A stretch of 64,000 nt of DNA from Streptomyces naganishii JCM 4654 (GTDB lineage Bacteria; Actinomycetota; Actinomycetes; Streptomycetales; Streptomycetaceae): assembly GCF_014650575.1 (NCBI RefSeq), contig NZ_BMVF01000011.1, positions 62,001 through 126,000 on the forward strand, read 5' to 3'. The stretch's first letter is position 1; every line of letters starts with the position of its first letter. The position numbers and the translations under genes are program-made. Of this stretch, positions 36,992-45,280 are shown piece after piece. Below the pieces are notes generated by a model. The model saw nothing but the letters and a program-made list of their open reading frames with translations, was not told where the DNA came from and did no database searches.

Positions 36992-37837
36992 TCAGCCCTG
37001 CTGCCGCGCGGCGGACTTCTTCAACTGCTCGGTGACGTCACCGGTCTGCGCCGCGGGCGGCGCCTTGATGGCGGCCGTGGCGCCGAACTTCTCGAAGTCC
37101 ATCGTCACCACCGCGCTGCCGAACCGCTGCTTCATCCTCACCGGCAGGTCCTTGCCGCCGACCCATATGTCCATGGTGATCGACTCGCTGCCGCCGGTCA
37201 TCGAGCCGAAGGCGTTGTTCCGGTCGCCGTAGGCATCCTTGAACTTGCCCATGTGCGCCTTGTCGACCACGGCCCGGTAGTGGGTCGTGCTCTGGCCGTC
37301 GACGGTCTCCTTGCCCAGGTCGTCGACGTTGCTGGCGTACTTCAGGGCCCTCATGGAGGCGGCGGGGCTGCCCGCGCCGGACGACCCCTGGAACGCCTGC
37401 GCGCCCTTGTCCCCGAACACCGCCGACGCGTCGATCCTCATCCAGTGCTTGCCCTTGAGCGGGCCGCTGGGCTGCGGGTCGACCTCGTAGTAGTAGGCGC
37501 CGTCCACGAACACCATGCGGGTCTTGGCGGCGGCGTGCACCTGCTGCATCCGGACGGCCTTGGTGTCCATCTCGACGTCGAACGCGAGGCCGTGGCCCCA
37601 GGAGTACGTGCCGTTCATGCTGACCGGACCGGTCGCCGGCATCTCGGTCGTCGTCCTGACCTCGGCCGACCCGACGTTCTCCGTGCGGTCGGTCGCCCGC
37701 GCCAGCGCCGCCATGATCTTGTCGGCGCTGTCGACCGCCTTCGCGGCCGTCCTCGCGCCGTCCGCGCCGCACGCGGACGTAGCCATCAGCGTCGCCGCGG
37801 TGACGCCGACCAGGGCCGCGGTGTGCCGCAGTTTCAT
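36992..37837 (-). CDS. LolA-like lipoprotein (LppX/LprG type)
   Basis: 281-aa lipoprotein. ATG 37837 with GGGTGGGA upstream; lipobox LMATSAC places the lipidated cysteine near residue 22. The rest resembles the LppX/LprAFG or LolA-like half-barrel: VRTTTEMPATGPVSMNGTYSW, then DGAYYYEVDP and DIWVGGKDLPVRMKQRF, typical of actinobacterial lipoproteins that carry hydrophobic ligands. Between its start and the L,D-transpeptidase gene upstream lies a very strong hairpin, so it is probably transcribed separately. Ligand unknown. Confidence 0.75.
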   Translation of the reverse strand: MKLRHTAALVGVTAATLMATSACGADGARTAAKAVDSADKIMAALARATDRTENVGSAEVRTTTEMPATGPVSMNGTYSWGHGLAFDVEMDTKAVRMQQVHAAAKTRMVFVDGAYYYEVDPQPSGPLKGKHWMRIDASAVFGDKGAQAFQGSSGAGSPAASMRALKYASNVDDLGKETVDGQSTTHYRAVVDKAHMGKFKDAYGDRNNAFGSMTGGSESITMDIWVGGKDLPVRMKQRFGSAVVTMDFEKFGATAAIKAPPAAQTGDVTEQLKKSAARQQG

Positions 37838-37902
37838 CTGTCCCACCCCAATAGCTGTGATTCTGTTGTGAACGCCGACCCTATCGGCCGCCTCTGACAC
37901 CG

Positions 37903-37937
37903 CGGGCGGCGGCCGGCGTGGGGCCGGCCGCCGCCCG
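37903..37937 (-). terminator. 15-bp GC-rich hairpin terminator
   Basis: CGGGCGGCGGCCGGC and GCCGGCCGCCGCCCG form a perfect 15-bp stem with a 5-nt loop (GTGGG), 48 nt beyond the L,D-transpeptidase stop on the minus strand. Confidence 0.85.
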
Positions 37938-37984
37938 GTGGGGGTGGGGATGCGGTATCGCGGACGCGGGGAGCGTCGTGGGCG

Positions 37985-39271
37985 TCAGTGGGTGGCGCTG
38001 CCCGCGACCCACTCGCTCCACGGCATGTTCCAGTCGCTGAGGCCGTTGTCCGGCGACAGCTTGGTCTTGTCCACGGAGTTCTTGACGATCACGACGTCAC
38101 CGACCATCGAGTTGTCGAAATACCACGCGGCGGGCGTCCTGCTGTCGTTGCCGCCCCTGACGTCCTTCAGGCCCACGCAGCCGTGGCTGGTGTTGACCTT
38201 GCCGAACACCGAGTCGGCACCCCAGTAGTTGCCGTGGATGAACGTGCCCGAGTCGGTCAGCCGCATGGCGTGCGGCACGGCCTTGATGTCGTACGAGGGC
38301 TTGCCGTCCTTCTCCGTGAGGCCGACGGTCGCACCGTTCATGTGGACCTGCCGGAACTTCTCGGAGACGACCATCCGCCCGTTGTACGTCGGGTGCTGGT
38401 CGCTGCCGGACGAGATGGGGATGGTCTTGAGCGTCTTGCCGTCCCGCACGACGGTCATCTTCTTGGTCTTGGCGTCGACCGTGCTGATCTGGCTGCGGCC
38501 GATCTTGAACGTGACCGTCTTGTGGACGCCCTGGCGGTTCAGCTCGACCGTGACCGTCGAGCCGGCCTTCCAGTAGCTCTGCGGGCGGAAGTCCAGGCGG
38601 TGGTCGTTGAGCCAGTGACCGACGACCTGCTGGCCGCTGCTGGAGCTGACCTTGAACTCCGACTCGACGGCGGCCTTGGCGGCCTTGGTGCCGACCGCCT
38701 TGCCGAAGTCGACCGTCACCGGCATGCCCACGCCCACGGTCGAGCCGTTCGCGGGGGAGAGGTGGCCGATGAAGTCGTTGGCCGGGGAGACCGTGGTGAT
38801 CGTCGCGTTCGCGGTGGCGGAGCGGCCCTGGGCGTCGTCGGCCTCCGCGGCGACCTGGTACTTGGTGGCCGGCTTCAGCGGACCGTCCGGCTTCCAGGAC
38901 GTGCCGTCCGCGGACAGCGTGCCCCGGACCTCTGAGCCAGTCGCGAGGGCCGTCATGGTCACCTTGGTGAGCTTGCCGTTGCTGACGGTGACCGTGACGG
39001 GTCCGTTGACCCCGACCCCGTGCGAGCCCTGCTGGGGCGTGATCGTTATTCGGGCGTCGGACGCGTCCTGGGCGGCCGCCTTGTCCGGCTGGGCCGCCTG
39101 GGTCGCCTGCGCCTGCGCTGTCGGGTGGGCTCCGGTGCCGGCCCCGGGGTCGGCACCGTTGCCGCCGGTGGCGGCGCTGCTGGTGCCGCCGAGGGCCGTC
39201 ACCGCGAGTACGCCGCCGAGTACGCCGGCCGCAGCCGTCAGTCCAGTGCGTCGGTTACGTGCCGTGATCAA
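37985..39271 (-). CDS. L,D-transpeptidase with Ig-like domains (YkuD)
   Basis: Exported peptidoglycan cross-linking enzyme, 428 aa. TTG 39271 is chosen because GGAGAAA lies 6 nt upstream; the ATG at 39310 has no ribosome site. N-terminal membrane/signal segment (TGLTAAAGVLGGVLAVTAL), an Ala/Gln/Thr-rich linker, two Ig-like domains (about 90-270), then the YkuD catalytic domain with His in FIHGNYWG and the nucleophile cysteine in SHGCVGL. The domain order matches the mycobacterial LdtMt2 type and Streptomyces homologues. It forms 3-3 cross-links, or attaches proteins, in the wall. Confidence 0.9.
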   Translation of the reverse strand: MITARNRRTGLTAAAGVLGGVLAVTALGGTSSAATGGNGADPGAGTGAHPTAQAQATQAAQPDKAAAQDASDARITITPQQGSHGVGVNGPVTVTVSNGKLTKVTMTALATGSEVRGTLSADGTSWKPDGPLKPATKYQVAAEADDAQGRSATANATITTVSPANDFIGHLSPANGSTVGVGMPVTVDFGKAVGTKAAKAAVESEFKVSSSSGQQVVGHWLNDHRLDFRPQSYWKAGSTVTVELNRQGVHKTVTFKIGRSQISTVDAKTKKMTVVRDGKTLKTIPISSGSDQHPTYNGRMVVSEKFRQVHMNGATVGLTEKDGKPSYDIKAVPHAMRLTDSGTFIHGNYWGADSVFGKVNTSHGCVGLKDVRGGNDSRTPAAWYFDNSMVGDVVIVKNSVDKTKLSPDNGLSDWNMPWSEWVAGSATH

Positions 39272-39386
39272 ACGCTTTCTCCAAGCCGCTGGTGTGAGCT
39301 TTAGAAGCATTTATAGGCACACAAGGGCACTGAAATGGGCAAAATGTGCTGAAGGCCACGGATGTGTAACGGTGGCGAATCGGTGT

Positions 39387-39456
39387 CGCGAGGCCGTCGC
39401 GGCGGCCTCCGCGAGGTCGTCGCGGCGGCCCCGTGAGGCTGCCGCGACGGCCCCGT
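39387..39456. repeat. Three imperfect ~23-bp direct repeats
   Basis: Units of the type CGCGAGG(C/T)CGTCGCGGCGG are repeated about three times between the L,D-transpeptidase gene and the stop of the next gene. They are followed by short GGGATCA-type repeats (39465-39500) that run into that stop codon. Possibly a degenerate 3' region; function unknown. Confidence 0.6.
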
Positions 39457-39491
39457 CAGCGTGGGGATCAAGGGATCAGGGGATCCGAGGA

Positions 39492-41147
39492 TCATGGGGT
39501 GGCGGATGCGGGGGCTGCCGGCGCGGAGGACGCCGATGTGGGAGCGGACGCCGGTGCCGACTGGGATGCGGACGGGTTTGCGGATGTCGAGGCGGGCGTG
39601 GAGGCGGGAGGGGAAGCGGGCGCGGTCGCCGTCGGGGTCGCCGGGGTGGAGGCGGTCGCGGATGCCGTCGCCGGGGGTGTCGACGGGGGCGCGGACGCCT
39701 GGCCGAGCGGTGTCAGCACCGCGTCGGTCACCATCCCCGCCGCGTCCATGGTGAGAGTGACGGGGTCCGCGGCGCCGAGGAGGTGATCGCAGCCGAGGTT
39801 GGTGAACGTCTGGTTGGCCCGTGCGGCGAGGAAGCCGAAGAGGTTCGGCGCGGTGCCCGGGTCCGGCGAGGGCGCCTTCACGAGGAGGGCCTTGTCCCTG
39901 AAGACGCGCTGGATGCCGGCGGGATCGCGGAAGAGGGTGCTGCAGAAGGCGGCCCCGTCGCCGTCGGCCCCGGCGCGGACCGCGGGCATGTCGACGCCCG
40001 CCCGATAGGCGTTGGTCTTCGCGACGCTCCGGCGCCCGTCGACGAGTGTCATCGGGTCGTTCCCCGGGATCAGCGCGATCGGCGCCTTCTGCCTGGCGGC
40101 GGCGGACAACTCGTCGAGGGCGAGGGCGGATCCGGCTCGGCCGTCGCTGGACTGGTCGGGCGCGGTGAAGGGCTTGCAGCCGAGCGCCGGGTCCAGGAAC
40201 TGGGTGAGCAGGAGGTTGTCGCTGCCGTTGGCGAGGTCCTTGGGGACCTCGGCCGTCCTCGACTTGGTCCTGCCGTTGTGGCGGTGGTGGCGGTCGCCCC
40301 GGTTGGTGAGCTTGGCCGCCCTGCGCAGCGCCGCCCTGCCCGCCGCGTTGTTCTGGGCGATGTGGCCGCGGCCGTCGGCCAGGTAGTGGGTCACCACGTT
40401 GTCGCTTCCGTCCTGGTCCACGACCGAGAAGTCCCTCGTGGTCGGGCAGGGCATGCCGTCCTTGGCGGTGCCGAGGGCCGGGACCTTCAAGTGACCCTTG
40501 GCGATCTGGGCGTTGGCGGCGCGGAAGAACGCGGGCGCGTTGCAGTACGCGAACTGCCCGAAGACGGAATTGCCCAGTCCGTTGACGCACTTGCCCTGCG
40601 CGAGGCTGCCGGAGCGGCCGGCGGCGCGCAGGGTGAGATCGGCGCTGTTGAAACCGAACCAGATGCCGACCGTGGAGCCCTTGGGCACCGAGGGCCGCAC
40701 CGGGCGTGCGGCCGGTCTCGTGCCCTTGTCGATCACCAGCGGGTTGTAGATCGTCAGTTTGCCCTTGGCGTCGATGATCGCGGCCTCCACGAACGCCGAC
40801 TGATCGGCGTTGGCCTCGTGGCAGGGCCCCTGTGCGGGATCGGTCGCGACGAGTCTGTACGGCGTGGCCAGGCCGGCGGCGGTGAGGGGGTGGTCCGGGA
40901 CCAGCAGCGCGCAGTTGGGATCGGGCTTGGCGGCCTGCCGGTGCTGCGCGGAGGCGGCTTGGTCCCCGCGCGTGCCGTGGCCGCGGCTCTCCGCGGCGAA
41001 GACCGAGCCCGCGACCACGGCGAGGATCACCGGCCCGCCGATCAGGGCGAGCGACAGCTTGGACCGTTTCCGCCGCCGGGCACGCTCTCGCTGCGTGATG
41101 CGCGACGACTGTGTCGAGTCCTTGCGGGGCACTGGGCTGCTCCTCAC
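39492..41147 (-). CDS. Anchored extracytoplasmic protein of unknown function
   Basis: 551 aa. GTG 41147 with GGAGGGAAG upstream. A basic cytoplasmic stretch (RERARRRKRSKLS) precedes one membrane helix (LALIGGPVILAVVAGSVFAA, residues 32-52), giving N-in topology. The ~420-residue outer domain has several cysteines (PNCALLVP, GPCHEAN, GKCVNG, YCNAP, LGCKPF, AFCSTLF, LGCDHLL), consistent with disulfides. The C-terminal ~65 residues are an Ala/Pro/Ser/Thr low-complexity tail suited to wall spanning. I do not recognise the family. It lies next to cell-wall genes, so an envelope role is plausible but unproven. Confidence 0.75.
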   Translation of the reverse strand: MRSSPVPRKDSTQSSRITQRERARRRKRSKLSLALIGGPVILAVVAGSVFAAESRGHGTRGDQAASAQHRQAAKPDPNCALLVPDHPLTAAGLATPYRLVATDPAQGPCHEANADQSAFVEAAIIDAKGKLTIYNPLVIDKGTRPAARPVRPSVPKGSTVGIWFGFNSADLTLRAAGRSGSLAQGKCVNGLGNSVFGQFAYCNAPAFFRAANAQIAKGHLKVPALGTAKDGMPCPTTRDFSVVDQDGSDNVVTHYLADGRGHIAQNNAAGRAALRRAAKLTNRGDRHHRHNGRTKSRTAEVPKDLANGSDNLLLTQFLDPALGCKPFTAPDQSSDGRAGSALALDELSAAARQKAPIALIPGNDPMTLVDGRRSVAKTNAYRAGVDMPAVRAGADGDGAAFCSTLFRDPAGIQRVFRDKALLVKAPSPDPGTAPNLFGFLAARANQTFTNLGCDHLLGAADPVTLTMDAAGMVTDAVLTPLGQASAPPSTPPATASATASTPATPTATAPASPPASTPASTSANPSASQSAPASAPTSASSAPAAPASATP

Positions 41148-41477
41148 TGTGCTTCCCTCCGTCGGCGGGAGCCCACGGTCGTACGGGGGCACACGATGGT
41201 CGTGACGGCACGGACCCCGCCGCCCGGCGGCACAAGGGGCCCACTCGCGGTACGGGCCGCTCCCCGGGGGCGTTCAGCGCCCGTGGGAGCCATTGCGAAG
41301 TCTTGGAAGTCTTGACGAAGCGGCAAGACGCTCGGGTGACGCGGGCATGGCTCGGGCTTGACGCGGGCTTGACGCGGGCGCGGGCGCGGGCACGGCGTGG
41401 CTTGGCGCGGGCTTGGCGCGGACACGGCTCGGCGCATTCACAGGAACGCAGGCGGAGCGCGTTCGTAGGATTGGCCC
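41148..41477. other. Intergenic region with GCGGGCTTG repeats
   Basis: 330 nt between divergent genes. About 41338-41433 is a low-complexity run of GCGGGCTTG(A/G)C-type units, five or more irregular copies. Just before it lies a small dyad GTCTTG-N9-CAAGAC (41309-41329). No gene. Confidence 0.6.
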
Positions 41478-42082
41478 ATGAGTCGTTGGAGTGAACTGAC
41501 GGGGGAGACGTCCGGCCAGGACTATGCCGAACGGCTCGCGGCCCTGGCCCGCACCGTCAAGGACATGCACGGCGAGGCGCGTTTCTGCGCGGAGCTCGTG
41601 CCCCCGGGCGCGCGGGTGCTGGACGCGGGCTGCGGCACCGGCCGGGCATGATCCGCTTCGCCGAGCTGGGGTACGACTGCGTCGGCGTGGACCTCGACGC
41701 CTCGATGCTGGCCGTGGCGCGGGAGCAGGCGCCGGAGCTGCCCTGGTTCCAGGCGGACCTGACGCGGTTCGACGCGGGGGCGCTCGGCATACCCGCGGAC
41801 TTCGACCTCGTGGTCGCCGCGGGCAACGTCATCCCGCTCCTGGCCGCCGGCACCGAGGCCGCGGCGACAGGACGCCTCGCCGCGGCCCTGCGCCCCGGCG
41901 GCCTGCTGGTGGCCGGCTTCGGCCTGGACGAGGCCCACCTGCCCGTACCGCCGGCCATGACCCTGCCCCAGTACGACGCCCACTGCGCGGCGGCCGGCCT
42001 CACCCTCGTCGACCACTTCGCCACCTGGGACGCCGACCCCTACACCGGCGGGGGCTACGCGGTGAGCGTCCACCGCCGATGA
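41478..42082 (+). pseudogene. SAM-dependent methyltransferase split by frameshift
   Basis: The first frame (ATG 41478) encodes about 57 residues up to the SAM-binding motif I, VLDAGCGTGRA, then stops at 41649-41651. A second frame begins at ATG 41648 (ATGA overlap) with IRFAELGYDCVGVDLDASML and carries motif II onward to 42082 (AVSVHRR, ~144 aa). Together they equal a class I methyltransferase of ~201 aa. One missing base just after GGCCGGG (41641-41647) accounts for the break. Either an inactivating mutation, a sequencing error, or a coupled two-piece product. The truncated second piece alone lacks the SAM loop. Confidence 0.75.
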
Positions 42083-42151
42083 CCCGGTAGCCGCCGTACG
42101 ACGGCCGACGCGGGCATGGACACGCCCGGCCGGCCGGACCATCCTCACCCC

Positions 42152-42970
42152 ATGCTCCGCATCCGGCACACAGTGGCCCTCGCCCCGGTCCCGCGCCCCT
42201 GGCTGATCGACGCGCTCGAGGTGATCCGCACCCAGGTGGAGCAGACCGAGGCGGACGGGAAGCGCTTGCTCCTGCCGGACGGCCGGCCGTTGAAGGACGT
42301 ACGGCTGGCCGAGGGCCGGCACCTGCGGCCCGGAGCGGTCTACGTCGTCGGGGAGCCGGACGACGCCACGGCGGAAAAGGACGGCACCCGTACCCGTACC
42401 GCGGCCGAAGTCGAACCGGCCGCGACGGCCAGGAACGCACCGGTACGCATCACGATCGGCCAATGGGACCGCCGCCGAGCCGTACGCCTGGAAGTGTCCC
42501 TGACCGACGCGGACACGCACGTCACGGCGGACATCGCCCTCACCAGCCCCGACCGCCCCCGCCTGGTTGAGGCGCGCGGCAGGGTCCGCACCGCGGGCGG
42601 GGCGGCGCGCGGCCGGGCGCGCGTACGACTGGACGACTGGTGGAGCGCCGCGGAAGGCGGCCGCACCTCACCCACCGCCCCCGCCACGGCACGCCTGGAC
42701 CACCGGCTCCTGCGGGCCGAGCTGCGAGCCGCGCCGCGTCCGGGCCCGGACGGCGAGAGCTGGCAGGCGCACATCACGATCTCGCTGCGCGGCCGCTCGC
42801 TGCTACGGCCTCTGGCAGCCGTCGTCCTCGCGGTGACCGGCCGCTGGACGCGCCGGGCGATCCTACGGGAACTGGACAACTCGGCCGAGCGCTGGAACAC
42901 CACGGTGCCGAGCCTGACGGCGATGGACGCCGAACACCTACGACGGGCGCTGTCATCCGGGGCTCGATGA
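42152..42970 (+). CDS. Hypothetical protein
   Basis: 272-aa protein from ATG 42152 (an ATG at 42116 gives 12 more residues; neither has a clear ribosome site). Arg-rich and Thr-rich, with no signal peptide. A hydrophobic patch (LLRPLAAVVLAVTGRWTRRAIL) near residue 230 could be membrane-associated. The regular alternation in VRITIGQWDRRRAVRLEVSL suggests a beta-sandwich. I do not recognise a family. Downstream of the broken methyltransferase on the same strand, 69 nt apart. Confidence 0.6.
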   Translation: MLRIRHTVALAPVPRPWLIDALEVIRTQVEQTEADGKRLLLPDGRPLKDVRLAEGRHLRPGAVYVVGEPDDATAEKDGTRTRTAAEVEPAATARNAPVRITIGQWDRRRAVRLEVSLTDADTHVTADIALTSPDRPRLVEARGRVRTAGGAARGRARVRLDDWWSAAEGGRTSPTAPATARLDHRLLRAELRAAPRPGPDGESWQAHITISLRGRSLLRPLAAVVLAVTGRWTRRAILRELDNSAERWNTTVPSLTAMDAEHLRRALSSGAR

Positions 42971-43052
42971 ACTCGGCCCGCGCAGCGCCCCGCCGACAGT
43001 CCTCGGGACGGGACCGCCTCACGACAGTCGGCCGAACGCAGGTAACGTTTTC

Positions 43053-43940
43053 ATGAGCGGCATGAACCAGACGGACGTTCCTCCGGTACTCGTCACTGGG
43101 GCGACGGGCCGGGTCGGCCGCCTCGTCGTCGGGCAACTCCTCGACGCGGGCGTGCCGGTCCGTGCCCTCACCCGTCGCTCCGGTGCGGCGGTGACGCTGC
43201 CGGCGAAGGCCGAAATGTTCACCGGTGACCTCACCGTGCCCGAGTCGCTCGACCCGGCGTTGAGCGGCGCCGGTGCGGTCTTCCTCGTCTGGACCGCCCC
43301 ACCTCGGACCGCGGAGGCGGTCGTCGAGCGGCTGGCGACCCATGTGCGGCGGGTCGTCTTCCTCTCCTCCCCGCACCGGACGCCGCACCCCTTCTTCCGG
43401 CAACCCAATCCCATGGCCGTGCTGCACGCAGGCATCGAGCGGCTCATCGCGGCCACCGGACTCGAGTCGACGACCCTCCGGCCGGGAATGTTCGCGTCGA
43501 ACTCGCTGGCCTGGTGGGCGCCCGCGATCCGGGCCGGCGAAGTCGTCCGGTGGCCTTACGGCGCTGCCGAGACGGCACCGGTCGACGACCGCGACATCGC
43601 GGCCGTCGCGGCGCGGACGATCTGCCACGACGGATACGCCGGAGGCGACTACGTCCTCACCGGCCCCGAATCGCTGACCCAGGCCGCGCAGGTGGACGCC
43701 ATCGGTGACGCCTTGGGGCGCCGGATCCCGTTCGAGGAGATGACGCCGGACGAGTTCCGAAGCCTGTGGGAGGGTGCGGCGCCCAGCTCGGCCGTCGACA
43801 TGCTGCTCGCCGCGTGGGGTGCGGCGGTCGGACAGCCCGCGTACGTCTCCACCGCGGTGGCGGACATCCTCGGGACGCCGCCGCGAACGTTGCGCCAGTG
43901 GGCCACCGACCACGCCACCGTGTTCACGAAGGACTCGTAA
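43053..43940 (+). CDS. NmrA-like NAD(P)-binding oxidoreductase
   Basis: Atypical short-chain dehydrogenase of the NmrA/HSCARG type, 295 aa. The N-terminal Rossmann motif VLVTGATGRVGRLVV (near residue 12) binds NAD(P); RALTRRSG provides the NADP-preferring arginines. The Tyr-x-x-x-Lys catalytic pair of classical SDRs is absent, as usual in this group. The C-terminal EEMTPDEFRSLW segment is the substrate-side domain. Stand-alone gene; either a redox sensor or a quinone/nitrosamine-type reductase. Convergent with the phospholipase D-like gene. Confidence 0.82.
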   Translation: MSGMNQTDVPPVLVTGATGRVGRLVVGQLLDAGVPVRALTRRSGAAVTLPAKAEMFTGDLTVPESLDPALSGAGAVFLVWTAPPRTAEAVVERLATHVRRVVFLSSPHRTPHPFFRQPNPMAVLHAGIERLIAATGLESTTLRPGMFASNSLAWWAPAIRAGEVVRWPYGAAETAPVDDRDIAAVAARTICHDGYAGGDYVLTGPESLTQAAQVDAIGDALGRRIPFEEMTPDEFRSLWEGAAPSSAVDMLLAAWGAAVGQPAYVSTAVADILGTPPRTLRQWATDHATVFTKDS

Positions 43941-43971
43941 CCCCTCGACCGCGTCCCGCGCCCCAGGGCGG

Positions 43972-44964
43972 TCACGCCGGAGTGCCGCCCGAGAAGTCGC
44001 TGCCGAAGGTGGTCTCGACGGTGGTCGCCACGGACTGGGCGACGCCGGTGCCCGTGAGGATGAGGCCCAGTTCGCGGTTGTTGTCGAGGGAGTTGGAGCT
44101 GATGTTCATGGAACCGGCTTCGACCTTCTGCGTGGACAGGCCGTAGTCGGCGACCATGGCCTTGGCGTGGATGTAGAAGCCGTTGGGGTCGGAGTAGCCG
44201 ACGACCTTGCCGCCCGCCGCCTTGATCGCGGAGACCTGGCTGGAGTAATTGGAGGGGTTCTCCAGGACGACGCGCACGGCGACGCCCGCCTTCGCCCGCG
44301 CCACGATGGCGTTCACCACCGTGCTGTCGCTGAACTCCAGCTCCTCGACGTCCAGTTTGGCCGTGGCGTTGTTGATGACGGACAGCAGGCGGTTGCGCGA
44401 GTCGGTGGGGGACCAGAGCAGGTGGTCGCCGTCGGTGGGGGTGACCGAGGTCCCGGCGTAGTCCGCCGCGAAGACCTTCTCGATCGAGGCGACGTCGCGG
44501 CTGTCGTCGTCGAAGACGCCGTAGTCGCGGCTGGTGGTGTAGTACTGCGAGGTGAGGTTGCCCGTCAGGATCAGGGACTTGACGCCGTCAACGGTGATGG
44601 TCTTCTGGTGCGTGTAGACGAAGGCCGAAGGCGACCACACCACACCGACGCCCGCGCTTTTCAGGGAGTTGTACGCCGAGCTGTTGGCGCTCTGGTGCTG
44701 CCGGTCGAGGACGACCCGGACGGTGACGCCCTTGTTCTCCAGGGCTATGAGGTCGTTGACGGCCGTGCTGTCCTCCAGCTCGTACATGGTCATGTCGAGC
44801 GAGGTCGTGGCCGAGTTGATGAAGTCGTAGATCGCGGGCTGGCTGCCGCTCTGGGAGAAGGCGAACGCGGTGTAGCTCGCCGCGTTGGCGGGGACGGCGG
44901 TGGCGAACATCGCGGCACCGGCCGCCAGGGCGACACCGGTACGTCCGAGAACCTTCCACAACAT
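43972..44964 (-). CDS. Secreted phospholipase D-like phosphodiesterase
   Basis: 330-aa exported protein with a signal peptide cut after AVPANA (residue ~28). Two HKD half-sites are seen: THQKTITVDG followed by LTGNLT (near residue 120), and IHAKAMVAD followed by EAGSMNIS (near residue 270). These form the paired active site of the PLD superfamily. The length is shorter than classical Streptomyces PLD (~500 aa) and closer to the small Nuc/PLD-like group, so phospholipid or nucleic acid substrates are both possible. Confidence 0.85.
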   Translation of the reverse strand: MLWKVLGRTGVALAAGAAMFATAVPANAASYTAFAFSQSGSQPAIYDFINSATTSLDMTMYELEDSTAVNDLIALENKGVTVRVVLDRQHQSANSSAYNSLKSAGVGVVWSPSAFVYTHQKTITVDGVKSLILTGNLTSQYYTTSRDYGVFDDDSRDVASIEKVFAADYAGTSVTPTDGDHLLWSPTDSRNRLLSVINNATAKLDVEELEFSDSTVVNAIVARAKAGVAVRVVLENPSNYSSQVSAIKAAGGKVVGYSDPNGFYIHAKAMVADYGLSTQKVEAGSMNISSNSLDNNRELGLILTGTGVAQSVATTVETTFGSDFSGGTPA

Positions 44965-45280
44965 GCCTGGCTCCTAGTCACTTCGACGCTCGAGTGGGGT
45001 GAGCGTGAGCATGACACCACGCGCGTAGAACGCTGAGGAGGGGGCGTGCGGTGAACTTGACGTGACGCGGGGGGTGCGCGGATGGACGAATCCGCGTCGG
45101 CGCAGGTGAGAGGGGCCGGATCCGACTTCTTTGAAACGGCAAAGGCTTGGTATGCCGTCGGTTCCACCCCCTCCCGGCCGGTCCCGCTGGCCGCCGGTGG
45201 CCGGCCGGGAGGGGGTGCACGCGTCTACGCCGGCCCCGGGGCGCGCTTCGTCGCGCCGGCCCTTCCGGCGGCCACCGCCG
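44965..45280. other. Spacer upstream of PLD-like gene
   Basis: 316 nt between two minus-strand genes. The right part holds the terminator at 45165-45217; the left part presumably holds the PLD-like promoter. No gene seen. Confidence 0.55.
45165..45217 (-). terminator. 17-bp hairpin terminator
   Basis: CACCCCCTCCCGGCCGG and CCGGCCGGGAGGGGGTG pair perfectly over 17 bp around a 19-nt loop, 64 nt beyond the stop of the beta-helix gene on the minus strand. Confidence 0.85.
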
